In this document: in pieces, positions 1 through 11,938 of the stretch
How the letters are laid out: each line of letters starts with the position of its first letter
Numbering within the stretch: the stretch's first letter is position 1
DNA from: Marchantia polymorpha subsp. ruderalis
Lineage: Eukaryota > Streptophyta > Marchantiopsida > Marchantiales > Marchantiaceae
NCBI GenBank assembly: GCA_037833965.1
Contig: AP031359.1
Coordinates: 4,088,001-4,152,000 of the forward strand
Direction: 5' to 3'
DNA length: 64,000 nt
The notes under the pieces: model-generated
What the model was told of the DNA's origin: nothing
The model's database searches: none
Seen by the model: the letters and a program-made list of their open reading frames with translations, nothing else
Made by a program: the position numbers and the translations under genes

Positions 1-1197
1 AAATCCTCGGCGATTCCCTGGAACTGGGTCTCGTGGCTTCTTCTGCCGCGACCGCTGCTCCACTCCCTGCTAAGATATCCAACGCGGTGGGAGATCAGGC
101 TTCCGGCGAGCCCGCTTCTTCTGCCCGATCTGCTACCGCCGAAGGCACATTGCCAAAGGCGTCTACCGCCGAAGGCGCTTGTGCCAAAGGCGACTGTGCC
201 AAAGGCACACGTGTCTCCTCCTTCCGGCCTTCGTCCTTGGGCGATTCCTCAAGTTGGGTTTGCGCTGAAGGCGCTTTCGCCTAAGGCATCTGACCCGAAG
301 TACTCTGAGCCGAAGGCCCTTGAGCCGAAAGCTCCTCCCTACACTTCTCCTACGCCGAAGGCTCTTGACCCGAAGTCGAGTCGTTGAAAGATGCTTGCTC
401 CGAGGCGAAGCACCTGTCCGTCGCTGGCACACTGGTCGGTGCCGCATGACGTCTTCCTTAGCCCGAAGGCCTCCTTGCTTCCTCTGTGCCTTCGGTGTAG
501 GGAGGTCCGCTGTCCTTCCGCTAGCTCGTGCACTCGCATTCTTCCCCGCGGATGGCGAGTTTCTCCTCTCAGCGGCTCGTCCGGTGTTCGCGCTGCTTGC
601 CGGTAGAACGAGCTTGCGAGCTTTCTGCTTCGGCTGACAAGAGGGCTCCCGAATTGCCCGACTTCGGGCGGGAGCAGCAGACACTTCTCGCTGACTCTCA
701 TCCGCCTCTCCATCCCACCTCCGCTTCCGCGGCACTCGTGTTGCTCGTGGTTCTTCTTCTGCTCTCGGTCGAGCTTGTGATGTGCATGCGGGCGTCTCGT
801 CCGTGTCGGTGTTGACCTCAACATCCTTCACGTACTTGCCCGGATTGCTGCGTGACAGCAAGGGAAACTGCTCTCGCTCCGTTGCTGTCAAGCACCCCAT
901 CGACCGATAGAAATTAATCAAGAAGAAGGAGAGGTGATTGATCGATCCCCCCTTCTCCTCCGCGTGCTGTCGCGTGGCCTTCCAGAGAATCCGAGCCCAA
1001 TGAATCGGAGCTTCAGACAACGCCAGCTCCACAAATCCCACCTGCCAAGAAGTCATGTAGGTGGTCCGGTGCGGCTGGAAAATTTGGAGAAGTGCTACCG
1101 CGACATTCCTCCGCAAGCGATTCTTGTAGTCATGGGTCTTGTACCCGTTCTTGCTTGCTTGCTCAATTCGATGCTGATGCGAACAACTTCTCTGCAC
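1..1197 (-). pseudogene. LTR-encoded coiled-coil protein, subfamily A copy 1, N-terminal half missing
   Basis: The minus strand encodes the second half of the conserved N-terminal domain (KNGYKTHDYKNRLRRNVA, then HWARILWK and FYRSMGCLT), then a basic linker with RVPRKRRW and PKQKARKL, then an Ala/Ser/Glu-rich low-complexity stretch extending past the window edge. The first ~110 residues of the domain are absent: non-coding LTR sequence joins directly at AAGCAAGAACGGG, so an internal deletion removed the start. The reading frame also shifts between about 340 and 820. It belongs to the same family as the intact gene at 40660-43200. No enzymatic motif is visible. The function is unknown. Confidence 0.8.
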
Positions 1198-1679
1198 TCA
1201 CTACTGCGCGTCGAGAGCTCGGGGGAACTCGCTACAATTTTTCTCTATACTTCTCCCGCGTACTCACTCAATCGTTCCGGAAGCTCTCCGCGAATTCTCT
1301 ACAAGACTCCCGCAAGATTATACTTTTGCGCACTCGATTGTTGCGCGCTCCTGCACTTTCAAAAATCCGCGCACTCCTCACACTCCTCACTCTCAGAATT
1401 CTCTCCGCAAGATTGCTGCGAATTACACTGCTGCGCGTCGGGAGCTCAGGTGAACGCAAAATAAAAAATGGGAGAGTGAGAACGCGACGAGGTTTTCCTT
1501 CCTTCGGCGATCAAGATCGCCCAACATTTGACACTTGGACTGGCCGCAGCTCGCTTGAATGCGATGCCGGCGCGGAGGCGTAACGGCCCTATTCGCATGC
1601 TCAAATTCACACTCGGCCTTTGCGCGGACTCCCACGCGTGTACGTTCAATTTTGATTCCGCCGATTTCCGCCGACGCTG

Positions 1680-2100
1680 TTCTCCGCTCGCGTACCGCCG
1701 AAGGCGCTTGCGGCAAAAACACGTCTTCCGCCAACTTCTTTGTCCTTTCCGCTTCCGCCGAAGGGGGATCTTAGAGGCGAAAGCCTTCCGTACGTCGAAG
1801 GTGAAACCTATCGACGAAGGTGGCGCTAGCGACGAAGGCACTAGTGCCGAAGGTGTTGGGGCGAAGGAACTTACCGCCAAAGGCGAACAAAATGAAGAGG
1901 TCGTTTTCCCTGAGACAAAGGCGTCCGTCGCACATGCTTTCTGCGTCCTTAGCGACATCTCCTCTGGAGGCGTTTGCGCCGAAGGCGCTTTCTTCTGCTT
2001 GCGCCGAAGGCGCATCGCCAAAGACACCTCAGCAAAGGAGCTGTTGCCAAAGGCGCTCCCCCCAGCAGGAACCGTCTGCGCCGAAGGCGCTTGATCTCGG
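1680..2100. repeat. Cluster of GCCGAAGGC-type short palindromic repeats in LTR block X
   Basis: The nonamer GCCGAAGGC and close variants (GCCGAAGGT, GCCAAAGGC, GACGAAGGC) recur many times, usually flanked by CG to give CGCCGAAGGCG. Each unit is a short inverted repeat. Long open frames crossing the region on both strands come from the periodic repeat, not from coding. The same cluster occurs in the equivalent place of the reversed A-type LTR at 23155-23650. Confidence 0.75.
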
Positions 2101-2254
2101 CCTTAGCCCCTCCCAAATCCTGGATTCTCCGTGACCCGCGATCCTTCTTTTTCACTCTATTTTATGTACCGATTACTATTAACAGTTGCGGCCGCAGTAC
2201 TTGTTTTCCACAAATGTTTAAATTCCGCACAAAAACAAAAAATGGGTCACCACA

Positions 2255-2843
2255 GACAGTGCCACAGGAAGCAACCGTCAGAGGTCCCTCGAATGCTTGT
2301 TTCAATTGTGGAAAGATACGGCATTACTCCTTTAATTGCCTGCAACCCCGAAGGCAGATGAGATTCATGTCCATGTGCAGGAACTGCCGAAGAGGAGGGC
2401 ATACCGCGGCCGAATGTGATCAGCCGCGAGCAGCTCGCACTCAAGTACGGTTTGATACCCCGCCTATAAAGCAAGATGTACAAGTCAACCTGGTTGACTT
2501 GAGTCGGGAGCGTAAGGAAGAGGATAACTCATGGCTGGATGAAGAGATCATGGTCGGACGGGTAGAAACATGTAGCGCAAGTCGCAAGAAGGAGGCCACC
2601 TTGGAAAAGGCAAAACTGGACAAGAAGGGAGCCAAGCTGAAGGAAACTTAAGCGAAAGGATCCACGTCTGAAAACTTTGGAGTCTTTGGCGAATAAAGCC
2701 AAGCCTTCGGCCGAAGATCTTTGGCCATCGGCTAAGGAGTATTCCTAGTCTGATGGGCCCGTTGTGCGACTTTTGCGAAAAGCATATGCCTCGAACATAA
2801 AGAAAGAGGTTGGCGAATTACTATGGGAAGAATTAGATAAGGC
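2255..2843 (+). pseudogene. Element R1 gag, nucleocapsid end with two CCHC zinc knuckles
   Basis: Gag packages retrotransposon RNA. Two canonical zinc knuckles of the form CX2CX4HX4C are visible, beginning CFNCGK and CRNCRR, about 17 residues apart. Downstream is a charged Glu/Lys-rich tail, a stop near 2649, and after a frame change a further stretch (LANKAKPSAEDLW to EELDKA) that leads to the insertion point of the PHD element. Across that insertion (2844-12598) the frame resumes as KAPPPKE and enters a protease, so this is the gag-pro region of one disrupted element. The upstream capsid part is cut off by the LTR at 1-2254. Confidence 0.8.
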
Positions 2844-3106
2844 TATCATGTAGTTTTGGGTTTTGCTAAAAATAGCGTTGAGCCTAGGGTTTCAGATTGT
2901 GGGGTATAGGTCGGAGAAGGCTCGAAGAACGTCAGTTCTTCGAGTCGAGGCTAGCCCGTTGGGAGAAGTGCCCGTGAGCGTCAGACCTGGAGTCTCCGAG
3001 TGTGGAGTGGGTTGGGCTTGACTATGTTTGTGATGATGACGGTTTTGTTTCCAGTAGGGTAATAAGACCGACGGAAATTCCAGTGAGGAATCCCCCGTTC
3101 ATTTCA
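2844..3106 (+). repeat. 5' LTR piece of the PHD element
   Basis: About 263 bases match 12220-12482 at roughly 90 percent by eye, then similarity stops after ATTTCA. The piece contains a perfect 10-bp hairpin, CTCGAAGAAC-gtca-GTTCTTCGAG at 2921-2944, conserved at 12297-12320. A 114-base block present twice at the right end is absent here. Confidence 0.75.
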
Positions 3107-6100
3107 CTCGAAGAAATCATTGTGGATTCGACAAGCTGTATCGTCGGTCGGTCGTTGTTTGGCGGTGAAGGAAGAAAGAAAGGTTGGATTGCGAAGTCGA
3201 GCAAAGTGGTGGCGGTACGCGTTGTGTAAGGATCTGTTACGAATTTAGTGGCTTCTTCTTCTGCGCGCTGTGTGAAATTCTTCTTACGGACGTGAAGCAC
3301 GAGATTGAGAAAAGTTGAAGGAGTTTGGCGATTGTGCTGTTCGTGTTCGCACGTCTGTGCAATTTGCTTGAGAGTAGTCTTTTGCCCTGTGGTATTCGAG
3401 CCAGAGTCTTAAGGTTGTGCGGAGTGCACTACGGGAAGGCAGTTTGTTTGAGTGTAATTCGCGTCGTACAGGGAGGTTTGGGAGAGTCTTGGAACAAGGT
3501 TAGGTCAGTGGATTCAGCGAGGGAACTGGAAAGGAATAGGAAAGAGAGGTTAGCAATGTTGTCGTTGGTATGGTTTGTGTGTGCGGGGTTTGTTGGGGAT
3601 CGTTAAGACTTGACGGAAGGTGAACTAGTGGCGTGGAAATTACAGTAGCACCGACGGGTTGACAGCTCATTGACAGTATAGCCTCTCGGTCGCCACTTGA
3701 CGACGGATGTGGGCCCGACTGGATGGAATTGTTGATGATCTAGACTGAAGACGATGAGACACGGCCTTAGAGGGCAACGAGGTTCTGCTAGGACTTGGGT
3801 GATTACGAGTTTAGTAATGGATATTTGGATCAAATCCTAAGCAGTACAAATTCGAGGTGTGGTGAGGCAAGTATATGATAAAGAGCACCCGTGGTCTCTA
3901 ATGAGTGACGGAGGACATTGAGCAAGCTTTCGTACGTGATGATTCATGTTACAAACAACAGAGCCGCCACTGCCACATTGATCAACACAAACCGGCAACA
4001 TTCCTCGGGGTCCAAGTGCCTCGTCCTCTTGATGTTCCTACAGAAAGTCGCTGCTCTGTTCCGCAATTGCAGCTTTACATTCCTAGTGTAAAGTTGCCAC
4101 GGACTTAAAGTCCCAAAGCTTAAAGCTGCGTATTATCAATGATTTTTTGTCGAGCAGGAGTGTGAGATTAATTCCCTTAGAACCCTGATGCAAGAGAAGT
4201 AATTCGGTTTACTTAGATTACAAAGGGAAAAGATGGTGAAGCAAGAGAAGCTCGAGCAGTCCGAGACGGAATTGGAATAAGCCGGACCAGTACATCTCTC
4301 GACGGCTGCAGTGGGAGACGATGACAAATAAAAGACTTCACGGCCTTCACTCCTAACAACTCTGGATAATTACTCTCGAATCTACCACCTTCAAAGCCAT
4401 TCGACTTGGCTTCTCGACATATTCCTCACTTGACTTGTGTTCAGCATCGGCCGAATAGTGGTGTTTTCAATGATTTTTCTTCGATTGAGAATTTTAGTGT
4501 GGTAGAATTTAACTTTTCCGGAGACAGAACCAAGAACCCAAGGTTCTTGCTGGCACTGATGTCTGCGTTGCTGGAATGCGGCGAGACAGAGTTTATCACT
4601 CTCCTCTGATTGTTATAGTTTCTCTTCTCTTCTTTCTTTATGGAACCCCTCAACAGTCCATGTTTAAAAGAAGTTTAGATCTCACAGGGAAGCTTATCAT
4701 CGATGAATATACCTACATGAGAAATTAAGATTCACTCTTATATTCTTAACATGTCAGGAAGAGTAATATAGTTAATCTTGCCGATTGATTACCTCCTAAA
4801 CTGTGGATAGATAGGTAGATACAGTGGATTTCCACCGTAAAGCCAAGGAAACAAGTATAGTGATATCTCTAATGTATACTCTCGACCACTTGCTACATCT
4901 GAAGGCTATGCCTGTTACGCGCAAGTTACTCATTGTGCAGTATAGCATCCTTTACTTCCTGTTCCGCGCGTGTTCCATTATTATTAAGATAATCGCGTTG
5001 TTCAAGTGATGCCTTGAGATTTATGGTTTGGCTGTGAACATTTCTCTTGTCTTCTGATTTAGTGATGTCCTCAGATTCAGCGAACAAGAGAAGAATCTTG
5101 TAAGAGTTAACAGTGATCTAGGTTGTTATTTAAGCGGTAAATATATATATAAATCTCCCGTCTCCACTCCGAGGTTTGACATTAAACCCGAGAGAAAAAA
5201 GAATAGAAAAAGAAAAAGAAAAAGAAGAAGCAAAAAGTGTAAGATTTATTATTGAGATTATTCTGAAGAGACCGGAGTTTTGCATCCGGTTTCACTCATT
5301 GTAGTTTGACTGTACTGCATTTATCTTTTGCATATCGTATGTGATCATATCAATGTGATACTGATTCATCATTTTTTATGAGTAGCCGGTTGGCGTATTG
5401 AAAATCTTTGTTAGTGATTTCCTCATCAAATCATAGTCTGATAGATTCTTGGTAGATTAGAGAGTTAGTTTCACTGTTTGACATGGAGATATTTTCAACG
5501 TCCGATTGGTGATGGAGTCGTGACAGACCAACTGTTCGAGACGTGAGACCAAGGAAAAAGCTAGCAGGCAAGCTATCATTTGTATGTGTTAAGTTTCTGG
5601 TGATAGGAGTGCGATGGAGATCGAATTGGGATCGCGAAGCGATGTGATGTCCCGTGTGTGTTGTCTTATTTTGTGCTGTGTTTCCTTTAGAGTGGAGAGT
5701 CGTTGCTAGTTGTTTGCTTGTGTTTGGATCCTCTCCAGTCTTGCTTCTTGGTGCGCGTCCGTGTAGGGGTGACGCTGATTTTTGGAATAGTTTTACTCTT
5801 GTGTGCTGTCGATAGGGGGTTGGAATTGATCACCGGCCAGCCTATCTATGTTTCTCTCACGGTGAGACTGGAGTGATGACCAGTAGACCGTGAGAGTCTT
5901 CTTGCTGTGATGACAAGTTAGGTTGCCCATACCCCTTAGCTAGTAGGGCTCGAGTAGCTTAGTGCGGCACGACGTCAGGTGCGGATAGGGTTATTGGGTG
6001 GAGATATGGCAGTGGTGCCAATTGAGGTTTTGTCATCACGGAGTAGTCTAGTGGTACTGTTGAGGACCGCGGTGGATTTACGCGGAGTGAGTTGAGGTAT

Positions 6101-6260
6101 CAGCTACCTTCACCTATCTTGCCAGTTGTTGCGGAGGAGGATCAAAGTGTTGCAGACATAAAGTCTTCGGTTGTGATATCGTCCAGTGTTCCAACCCCAT
6201 TGATTTGGGACATGGACGGGATGTACGGGGCCGTGAAGAGCCCTTGACGTTACTCTGGTG
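3107..6260. other. Non-coding leader of the PHD element
   Basis: This stretch has no credible coding sequence on either strand and becomes AT-rich from about 4100 to 5500. A TATA-like run (TATATATATAAAT near 5145) followed by a purine-rich GAAAAA repeat near 5189-5238 is a possible promoter. I could not identify a primer-binding site with confidence. It may be a long leader, or it may hide another decayed insertion. Confidence 0.4.
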
Positions 6261-6269
6261 CACTGGCCA

Positions 6270-7600
6270 TCATCGAGCTCGATGATTTTACTCAAGAGTT
6301 CAACATGTGGTGTGATATGCAGTTTCTGCGAAACCCCACGTTGTTTACATCCTTTTTTGCATGGAAGGGGTTATTTCAGCATTTGGAGGGGCCTCCCATG
6401 GACGATTATCATGAGTTTGGGAGAGATTATGCTGCAGAGATTGATGCATGGAGACGTCATTGATCTCCGAACTACTTATCCATTACCCAAGGTGGTGTGG
6501 GTACCAGTGGAGGTGCGAGTATCGCCGTTAGTGGAGGTGCGAGTAGTAGCATCAGCGAGGGTACCAGTGGATCAGTTGGCGCAACTGGTACTAGTACCAG
6601 CAGCGGTACTGTTAGCATTTCTGGTGGCAGCACAAGGGGAGATGCTAGCGACGTACCTTCATTTAGCTTCATTCCTGAGTTCTTCCAGAGGTTGAGGGAA
6701 AACTATCAGGGGTGAAGACAGAGAAGTTGAGGAGTCTCCAAGAGTTCAAGCGGAAGACTGGTGAAAGTCTTCGTGAGGCATACACTCGTATGCGACGGCT
6801 GATCTTAGTTCCTCACAATGTGATTGAGGCACAGGCTGTCTAGTATTGGTATAGGATTATGGACAGATAGTTGCGGAGTAGAGTTCGTGATGCTACTCTC
6901 ATGAGCGACTCATCACCCACATTAGCCCATGTTTTTACTCTTTCTGAGAAGATTGAGCTGAACATGATGAAGGAGAGGGTGATGACGTCTACATTTGCGA
7001 GGGACACGACCACTACTTTGCGTATCCCACACAGTACATTACAGTCTTGCCCCATGGGTGGTGTTAGTGGAAGTCGTGGAGGTCAAACACGACATCCTTC
7101 AGGTCACAGAGAGCCTAGTATGCGACCATCACTACCTTCATTTTTGGGCTAGCCACAGGGACCATCATGTTGGACATGCGGAGGTGGTCATATGAGGAAG
7201 GATTGCTCCGAGGAGAGACGGGGACAAACTTCACAGGCTAGGTCACAGCCGGCATAGATGACTTGTGACCATTGTGGTCGATCGGATCATCCTTGAGAAC
7301 GTTGTTTTGACTTTCATCCGGAGTTGAGATCTAGAGGTAGAGGTCGTGGCCGTGATGCTCCATGAGGCCGCGATGGTCGAGGTGGCAGAGGCGGTAGGGG
7401 TGGTAGAGGTACTGGTGCCATCGAGTGTACCGCAACGAGTGCTACTTCCGCCACAGAGAGCGCTATGGCTGCTCGGATTGAGCAATTGGTCAGAGGCTTG
7501 CTGCTATGGCTGGTCTGGGGGCGAGCACTTTCACATCTTACGAGGGAGAGAATTTCTTCTATTTAGCCAGTGTAGCACGGGTTGAGGCATCAGTTGTAGT
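6270..7600 (+). pseudogene. PHD element gag with degenerate zinc knuckles
   Basis: The region opens with a capsid-like stretch (LDDFTQEFNMWCDMQFLRNP then FFAWKG) and then a Gly/Ser/Thr-rich linker. The gag-type motif SLQEFKRKTGESLREAYTRM follows in another frame near 6730-6790. Two knuckles come next: CWTCGGGHMRKDC lacks one residue between the second Cys and His, and CDHCGRSDHP...C has a stop codon inside. The tail is rich in RGRGRG and Gly. At least three frame changes and several stops are present, so this is a relic. Identity as gag is firm from the knuckles, the motif and its position before protease and RT. Confidence 0.7.
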
Positions 7601-8039
7601 GACCAGAGGTAATGCTTGCACTTCAGAGCCACGTGGTGCGACTCTGGAGTTGGATCCTCAGAGAGATGAGGGTGGACGTCAGTCTAGACTTCCCAGTCCT
7701 TTTTGTTGTCGGAGGTGGATTGCAGTTCATCTATGAGACCTGCACTGCCTAGTGACACTCGAGTGAGAACTAAGGGTCTCACATCATCTGTTGTGAACAC
7801 CAACGTGCCTTCTAGTGCAGTGATGCGGATGGCCACTTCAGTCTTGCGATCTTCATTGTTTTTAGCCACGGAATTGATGGACTCTGGTATTGATTTGGCT
7901 CGAGTATTTTGAGTAGCAGCAACGTTGTATGAGCGTGGGAGAGTCACTGCTACGAGTGCCGAGATACGTGAGGATGCGGTTGAGGACCCATCCTCAACAT
8001 CTACATTGTTCGAGGAGACGACTTGGCAGGCGGCGGCAA

Positions 8040-8570
8040 GGATGGAGTCCTTATCAGCTCGAACAGCCATTGATCGCGAGAGGATTGTCCTTGGTGTATG
8101 TATGATGGACAACCAAAGTTATCTATTTTGGTTAGTGAGTTCTACTAGACAAGTGTATGTCCCAGCCAGAGTTTTGCTGGATTTTGGTGCACATTCCTTG
8201 ATGTTGAGCAAGGTTGCATGCATTAGTTTGGGTATTCGGAGGTCGGAATTGGAACCTTGTCCATTCCAAATCTAGACATCCCTTGGTGGCGTCAGCAATA
8301 GGTCTTACTTTATGACCAAGGAGAGCATAGTGGTGCAATTGAGGCATGATCACCCTCATGATAGCTTGCAATTTGGAGTTCGTGCGGTGGTTACATCAGC
8401 AGAGTCATATGATGTGCTTATTGGTGGAGCTGTGTTATATCCGATAGGTTTTTGGATGGACTATTGGACGGAGACTGCTACCTATTGTCCTAGATGGCAG
8501 TTTGGCGATGGACGTCTCAGCGAGCTGCCAGTGAGATTTATTTCTCGGGTCAAGCTATGGACTTGAACTA
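8040..8570 (+). pseudogene. PHD element aspartic protease relic
   Basis: Retropepsins cut the Gag-Pol polyprotein and use a D-T/S-G catalytic triad. Here the site reads VLLDFGAHSLML, so the usual Thr/Ser is Phe, which would probably inactivate it. After a stop the frame continues into ESYDVLIGGAVLYPIGFWMDY, matching the protease end seen in related elements. The intervening 7600-8040 is a low-complexity, frame-broken linker that I cannot assign. Confidence 0.65.
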
Positions 8571-8847
8571 CTTGACGTGGATTGTGAGCTTGGATTTGGC
8601 GGAGCAACGCCGTTTGCGCGTTGATTTGGTGGTTAGTACATCACTTGTTAGCTCATTGCCTACCAGGACGGTAGTGGCAATGGTTGGAGGCGATAGGCGA
8701 GATATTTCTCATCCTTTGAGTTCATGGGACATGACGAGAGGACTTGCTAGAGTTGCAACTCATGCAGTTGGAGAGGATTCTTATGTGGAGGTGGCTACGA
8801 AGGAGGGTATGGAGAACCCTTCTTTGCAAGATGTAGCGTAGCAACCA

Positions 8848-10300
8848 TTGACAATGTCGCCTCCCTCTAGTGTGTTTGTGAAGGAGGAATGGGAGCCATT
8901 GATTGGTTTCCAGATCACAGGAGAAGAGAGGCAACGATTGACACAATTCCTACGAGACTATAGGAGTTGTTTTGCCTTCAGTATGAAGGAGATGGGTGTG
9001 TTGATTGGACCCGGTATACGGATAGAATTGGCTAGTGATACGCCAATCTACCGTCGTCCTTATCGATATAGTGAGATGGAGAGGGATTTGATTCAAAGTA
9101 GGACGTTGGACCTACTGGAGGCTGGACTAGTGGAGTTATTGCATGGTGAGTATGCGTCAGCCACTGTCATGCCGGTGAAGAAGGATGTACATGGCAACTA
9201 CACGGATAGGCGCATGTGTGGCAGACGAAGTCCGATAAGTATGCCATGCCTACACCTGAGGACATCTTCGATGTGGTGGGACATGCGAGGACTTTTAGTA
9301 CTTTAGATCTTCGGGCAGGATACCATCAGTTGCCAATTCGATAGGAGGACAAGACCAAGACAACGTTTTGGGGCGTCAATCCCCATGGCAAGGATTGTTT
9401 GTATTAGTGGCAATTCTTACCGTTTGGATTGAAGAATGCACCTGCCGAGTTTCAGTGGGCTATGGGGGGGCTTGATTTTGTAAGATGTTACATTGATGAT
9501 ATCTTGGTGTTTAGTGACACTGTGGAGCAACACCAGATTCATTTGCAGGTTGTGTTTGAGCGGATGAGGGCTTATGGTTTGAGATTACATCCTGGGAATT
9601 GTAAGTTCTTCCATGAGAAGGTTGAGTACTTGGGTCATGTGATATACCCAGGTGGTTTAGGAGTTCAACAAGCAAAGGTGGAGGCTATTACACGCATCCC
9701 TTGTCCCACGGATGTGAGTAGAGTTCGTGCATTCATGGGTTTGACGAACTACTACATGAGGTATGTGAAGGGATTCAGTGCTATAGCTAAGCCTTTGAAC
9801 CAGTTGCTGAAGTCAGATCAGGAGTGGCAATGGGGAGATGAGCAAGAGAAAGCTTTTGTTGAGCTCAAGGCAAGGTTGGTGGCCGCTCCCATCTTGAGAA
9901 GACCTATCAGAGGTCGTTCATACCAGTTGCACACTGATTGAAGTATGTTGGGACTTGGAGCGGTGTTTACGCAACGTGATGATGAGGGCAAGGAGTTTGT
10001 GGTTGCGTACGCTAGTTGTTTGAACAATGCAGCGGAGTCGCGGTATAGTTCGTACGAGAAAGAGTGCTTGGCAGCGGTGTGGGCTGTGGCACACTTCAGG
10101 TGTTACTTGTTTGGTACGCAGTTCACCCTTGTTACTGATCATCAGCCGCTCAAGTGGTTGATGGAGTCCGACAAGCTCACAGGGAAGCTTGCACGGTGGG
10201 CTTTCATCTTACAGGAGTACAACTTTCAGGTAGTGCATAGACCTGGAGTTGCGAACCTGGATGCCAATCGTTTGAATCGGAACCCATGCACTAGCAGAAG
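8848..10300 (+). pseudogene. PHD element reverse transcriptase and RNase H
   Basis: The RT fingers begin at about 8848 (EWEPLIGFQI...). After a frameshift near 9230 the palm continues (TFSTLDLRAGYHQL, then FLPFGLKNAPAEFQ), with the catalytic YIDD box at 9489-9500 and the connection region HVIYPGGLGVQQAKVEAI. RNase H follows: the first motif reads HTD-stop-S where a Trp codon has become TGA, then YEKECLAAVWAVAHFR and VTDHQPLKWL carry the expected Glu and Asp. The RT differs clearly from that of the giant-LTR family (FIDD, DFRKLNAATRKDHH), so this is a separate Ty3/gypsy lineage. Confidence 0.85.
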
Positions 10301-10479
10301 GATGACACTGGAGCTAGATGGCATGGTGAGGTTGACGAGGAGATGGGGCCTGGTTGGCATGCATCTGCCTTCATGTGGTGGTTACTTGGAAACTCTAGCA
10401 GAGAGGATCATCTGACGTCTTACTCTAGTCAGAGAGTAGATGGTCAATCTTCAGATCCTGAGGTTGAGGATGGTGGTGT

Positions 10480-11938
10480 GGATCAGCGTGATGTTCACGA
10501 TGATGCATTGGTGTTGGAGTTCTTACGGACCAGCATGGTGCCAGGCACAGTGGATGCCAAGGAGCAAGATCGTGTTCTCCAATGGGCGAAGAGATACCGA
10601 TTGGAGGGATCACATGTTCTCCAAGTGTGGAGGGATGATAAGGTACGAATAATACCATATCTAGCTCAAAGAGCACGCATTGTGAGGCATGCTTATGAGA
10701 AGTTGGGACATTTTGGAGTGAAGCGTACATACAGCTTACTCCTTGGTCAGTATTGGTGGCGTGGTATGCATACTTAGGTACAACAGTTGGTATCACGTTG
10801 CATGGTTTGTGATCGGGTGAGGGCATCATTCAATACTCCAACACCAGAATTACATCCATTACCCATCGTGGGGTTGGGTTACCGTTGGAGTTTGGATTTT
10901 GTTCGACCACTACCTTTGACTGTACGACATCATTGGTATGTGTTGGTGATGGTGGAGCATTTCTCCAAGAGGATTGAGTTGGTGGCATTACCTGACAAGG
11001 CAAGTGAGGGAGTAGCATATGCTTTCCTTGACATGATGCTTAGTCACTATGGTGCACCAGCTGAGGTGTTGACCGAGCAGGGAACGGAGTTTCAGGGTGA
11101 GTTTCAGGTCTTATGTGACAAAGCACTGATTGATCATCGGACCACGTCGCGAGATCATCCAGAGGCGGATGGTTTAGCTGAATGTGTTGTACTGACGGTG
11201 AAGAGGGCGTTACGCAAGTATGGCATGTAGAAAGGTCATCTTGGGGACTGGAATATCTAGTTACCGTGATTGGCCATGGGATACCGGTTCAATCGTCAAG
11301 CATCCTTAGCTTCCTTTTCACCATATTTTCTATTGTACGGCCGAGATCCAGACTTGCCAACATCGATTCAACGTGAGTCTAGCGAGGTGGTGAACCTTGA
11401 TGACCCAAATATGTGGGTGAAAGTATGTTCTCAGCGTGCAGAGCTCTTTCGGAGAGTTATGCCTGCAGCGTTTGAGAATCTTGCGATTGCTCAACATAGA
11501 GATACGTTGTGATATGCAACCATTCGGCGAGGAGGTTGTCGACCATCAATTCGTAGATTCCACGTGGGAGACTACGCCTATCTACAGCAGACTGCACCAA
11601 CGACATTGGATGTGACGCCGGGACGCACAATCTTGCAAGTGCGGGAGGTGTTAGCTTTTAGAGTTCTCTTGTTGGAGGGTCGTGACGGCGTTGTTTGGAA
11701 GGATCATGTGCGCAATTGTGCGCCATGCCACCTAAACGTAGATGGCACTATGGATCCAAGCTTAGCAATAATACGTGCTGGCTTGAGGTGCATGATGTGT
11801 GGGTCAGCAGATCAGGCAGCCCGTATGTTGGTGTGTGGTAGGTGCTCTAGGGGATGGCACATGTCGTGCCTAACTCCGCCTATTGATGTTATTCCGGCTA
11901 GACGATGGGTTTGTCCTCGATGTACTTCAGAGGGGTAG
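10480..11938 (+). pseudogene. PHD element integrase with C-terminal PHD finger
   Basis: Integrase inserts the cDNA into the genome. The N-terminal zinc site is visible as VRHAYEKLGHFGVKRT...YWWRGM, then CMVC. The catalytic core has SLDFVRPLP (first Asp), VLTEQGTEF, where the second catalytic Asp is Glu, and ADGLAECV with the final Glu. After several stops and frame shifts (10776, 11228, 11510) the C-terminal part (FHVGDYAYLQQ... then VWKDHVRNCAPCHL) resembles the usual small barrel, and the last 45 residues form a PHD finger. Each stop is a single-base change or small shift, so the ancestral integrase-PHD fusion is easy to follow. Confidence 0.85.
11789..11923 (+). other. PHD finger (C4HC3) at the end of the PHD-element integrase
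   Basis: Residues 76-120 of the last open segment (11564-11938) show C-X2-C-X11-C-X2-C-X4-H-X2-C-X14-C-X2-C, with a Trp two residues before the seventh Cys (RRWVCPRC). This is the standard PHD zinc-finger pattern, a fold that in other proteins reads histone H3 tails. It lies in frame with the integrase C-terminal segment and ends four codons before the stop. All eight ligands are intact although the rest of the element is decayed. Chromodomains occupy this place in chromoviruses, so a chromatin-targeting role is a reasonable inference. Confidence 0.85.

Larger units (their letters stand above)
1..2254 (-). mobile_element. A-type giant LTR, 5' portion, cut by left window edge
   Basis: Read on the minus strand, this LTR begins at 2254 with TGTGGTGACC, passes through a GC-rich non-coding block (about 2250 to 1200) and enters the LTR-encoded reading frame, which runs off the window at base 1. 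The first 150 bases match the start of the other A-type LTRs at 24047 (minus) and 35284 (plus). To the right of 2254 the plus strand reads directly into a retroviral-type gag zinc-knuckle region, so this LTR was inserted, reversed, into the gag of element R1. The predicted target duplication is GACAG, but the other end lies outside the window. It could be a solo LTR or the end of a longer element. Confidence 0.85.

Noticed and set aside
1528-2094. Plus-strand open frames through the GCCGAAGGC clusters (also 21104-21781 and 23111-23515)
   Set aside because: Repeats of nine bases keep frames open on both strands. The opposite strand carries either the LTR leader or the real LTR gene with conserved domains.
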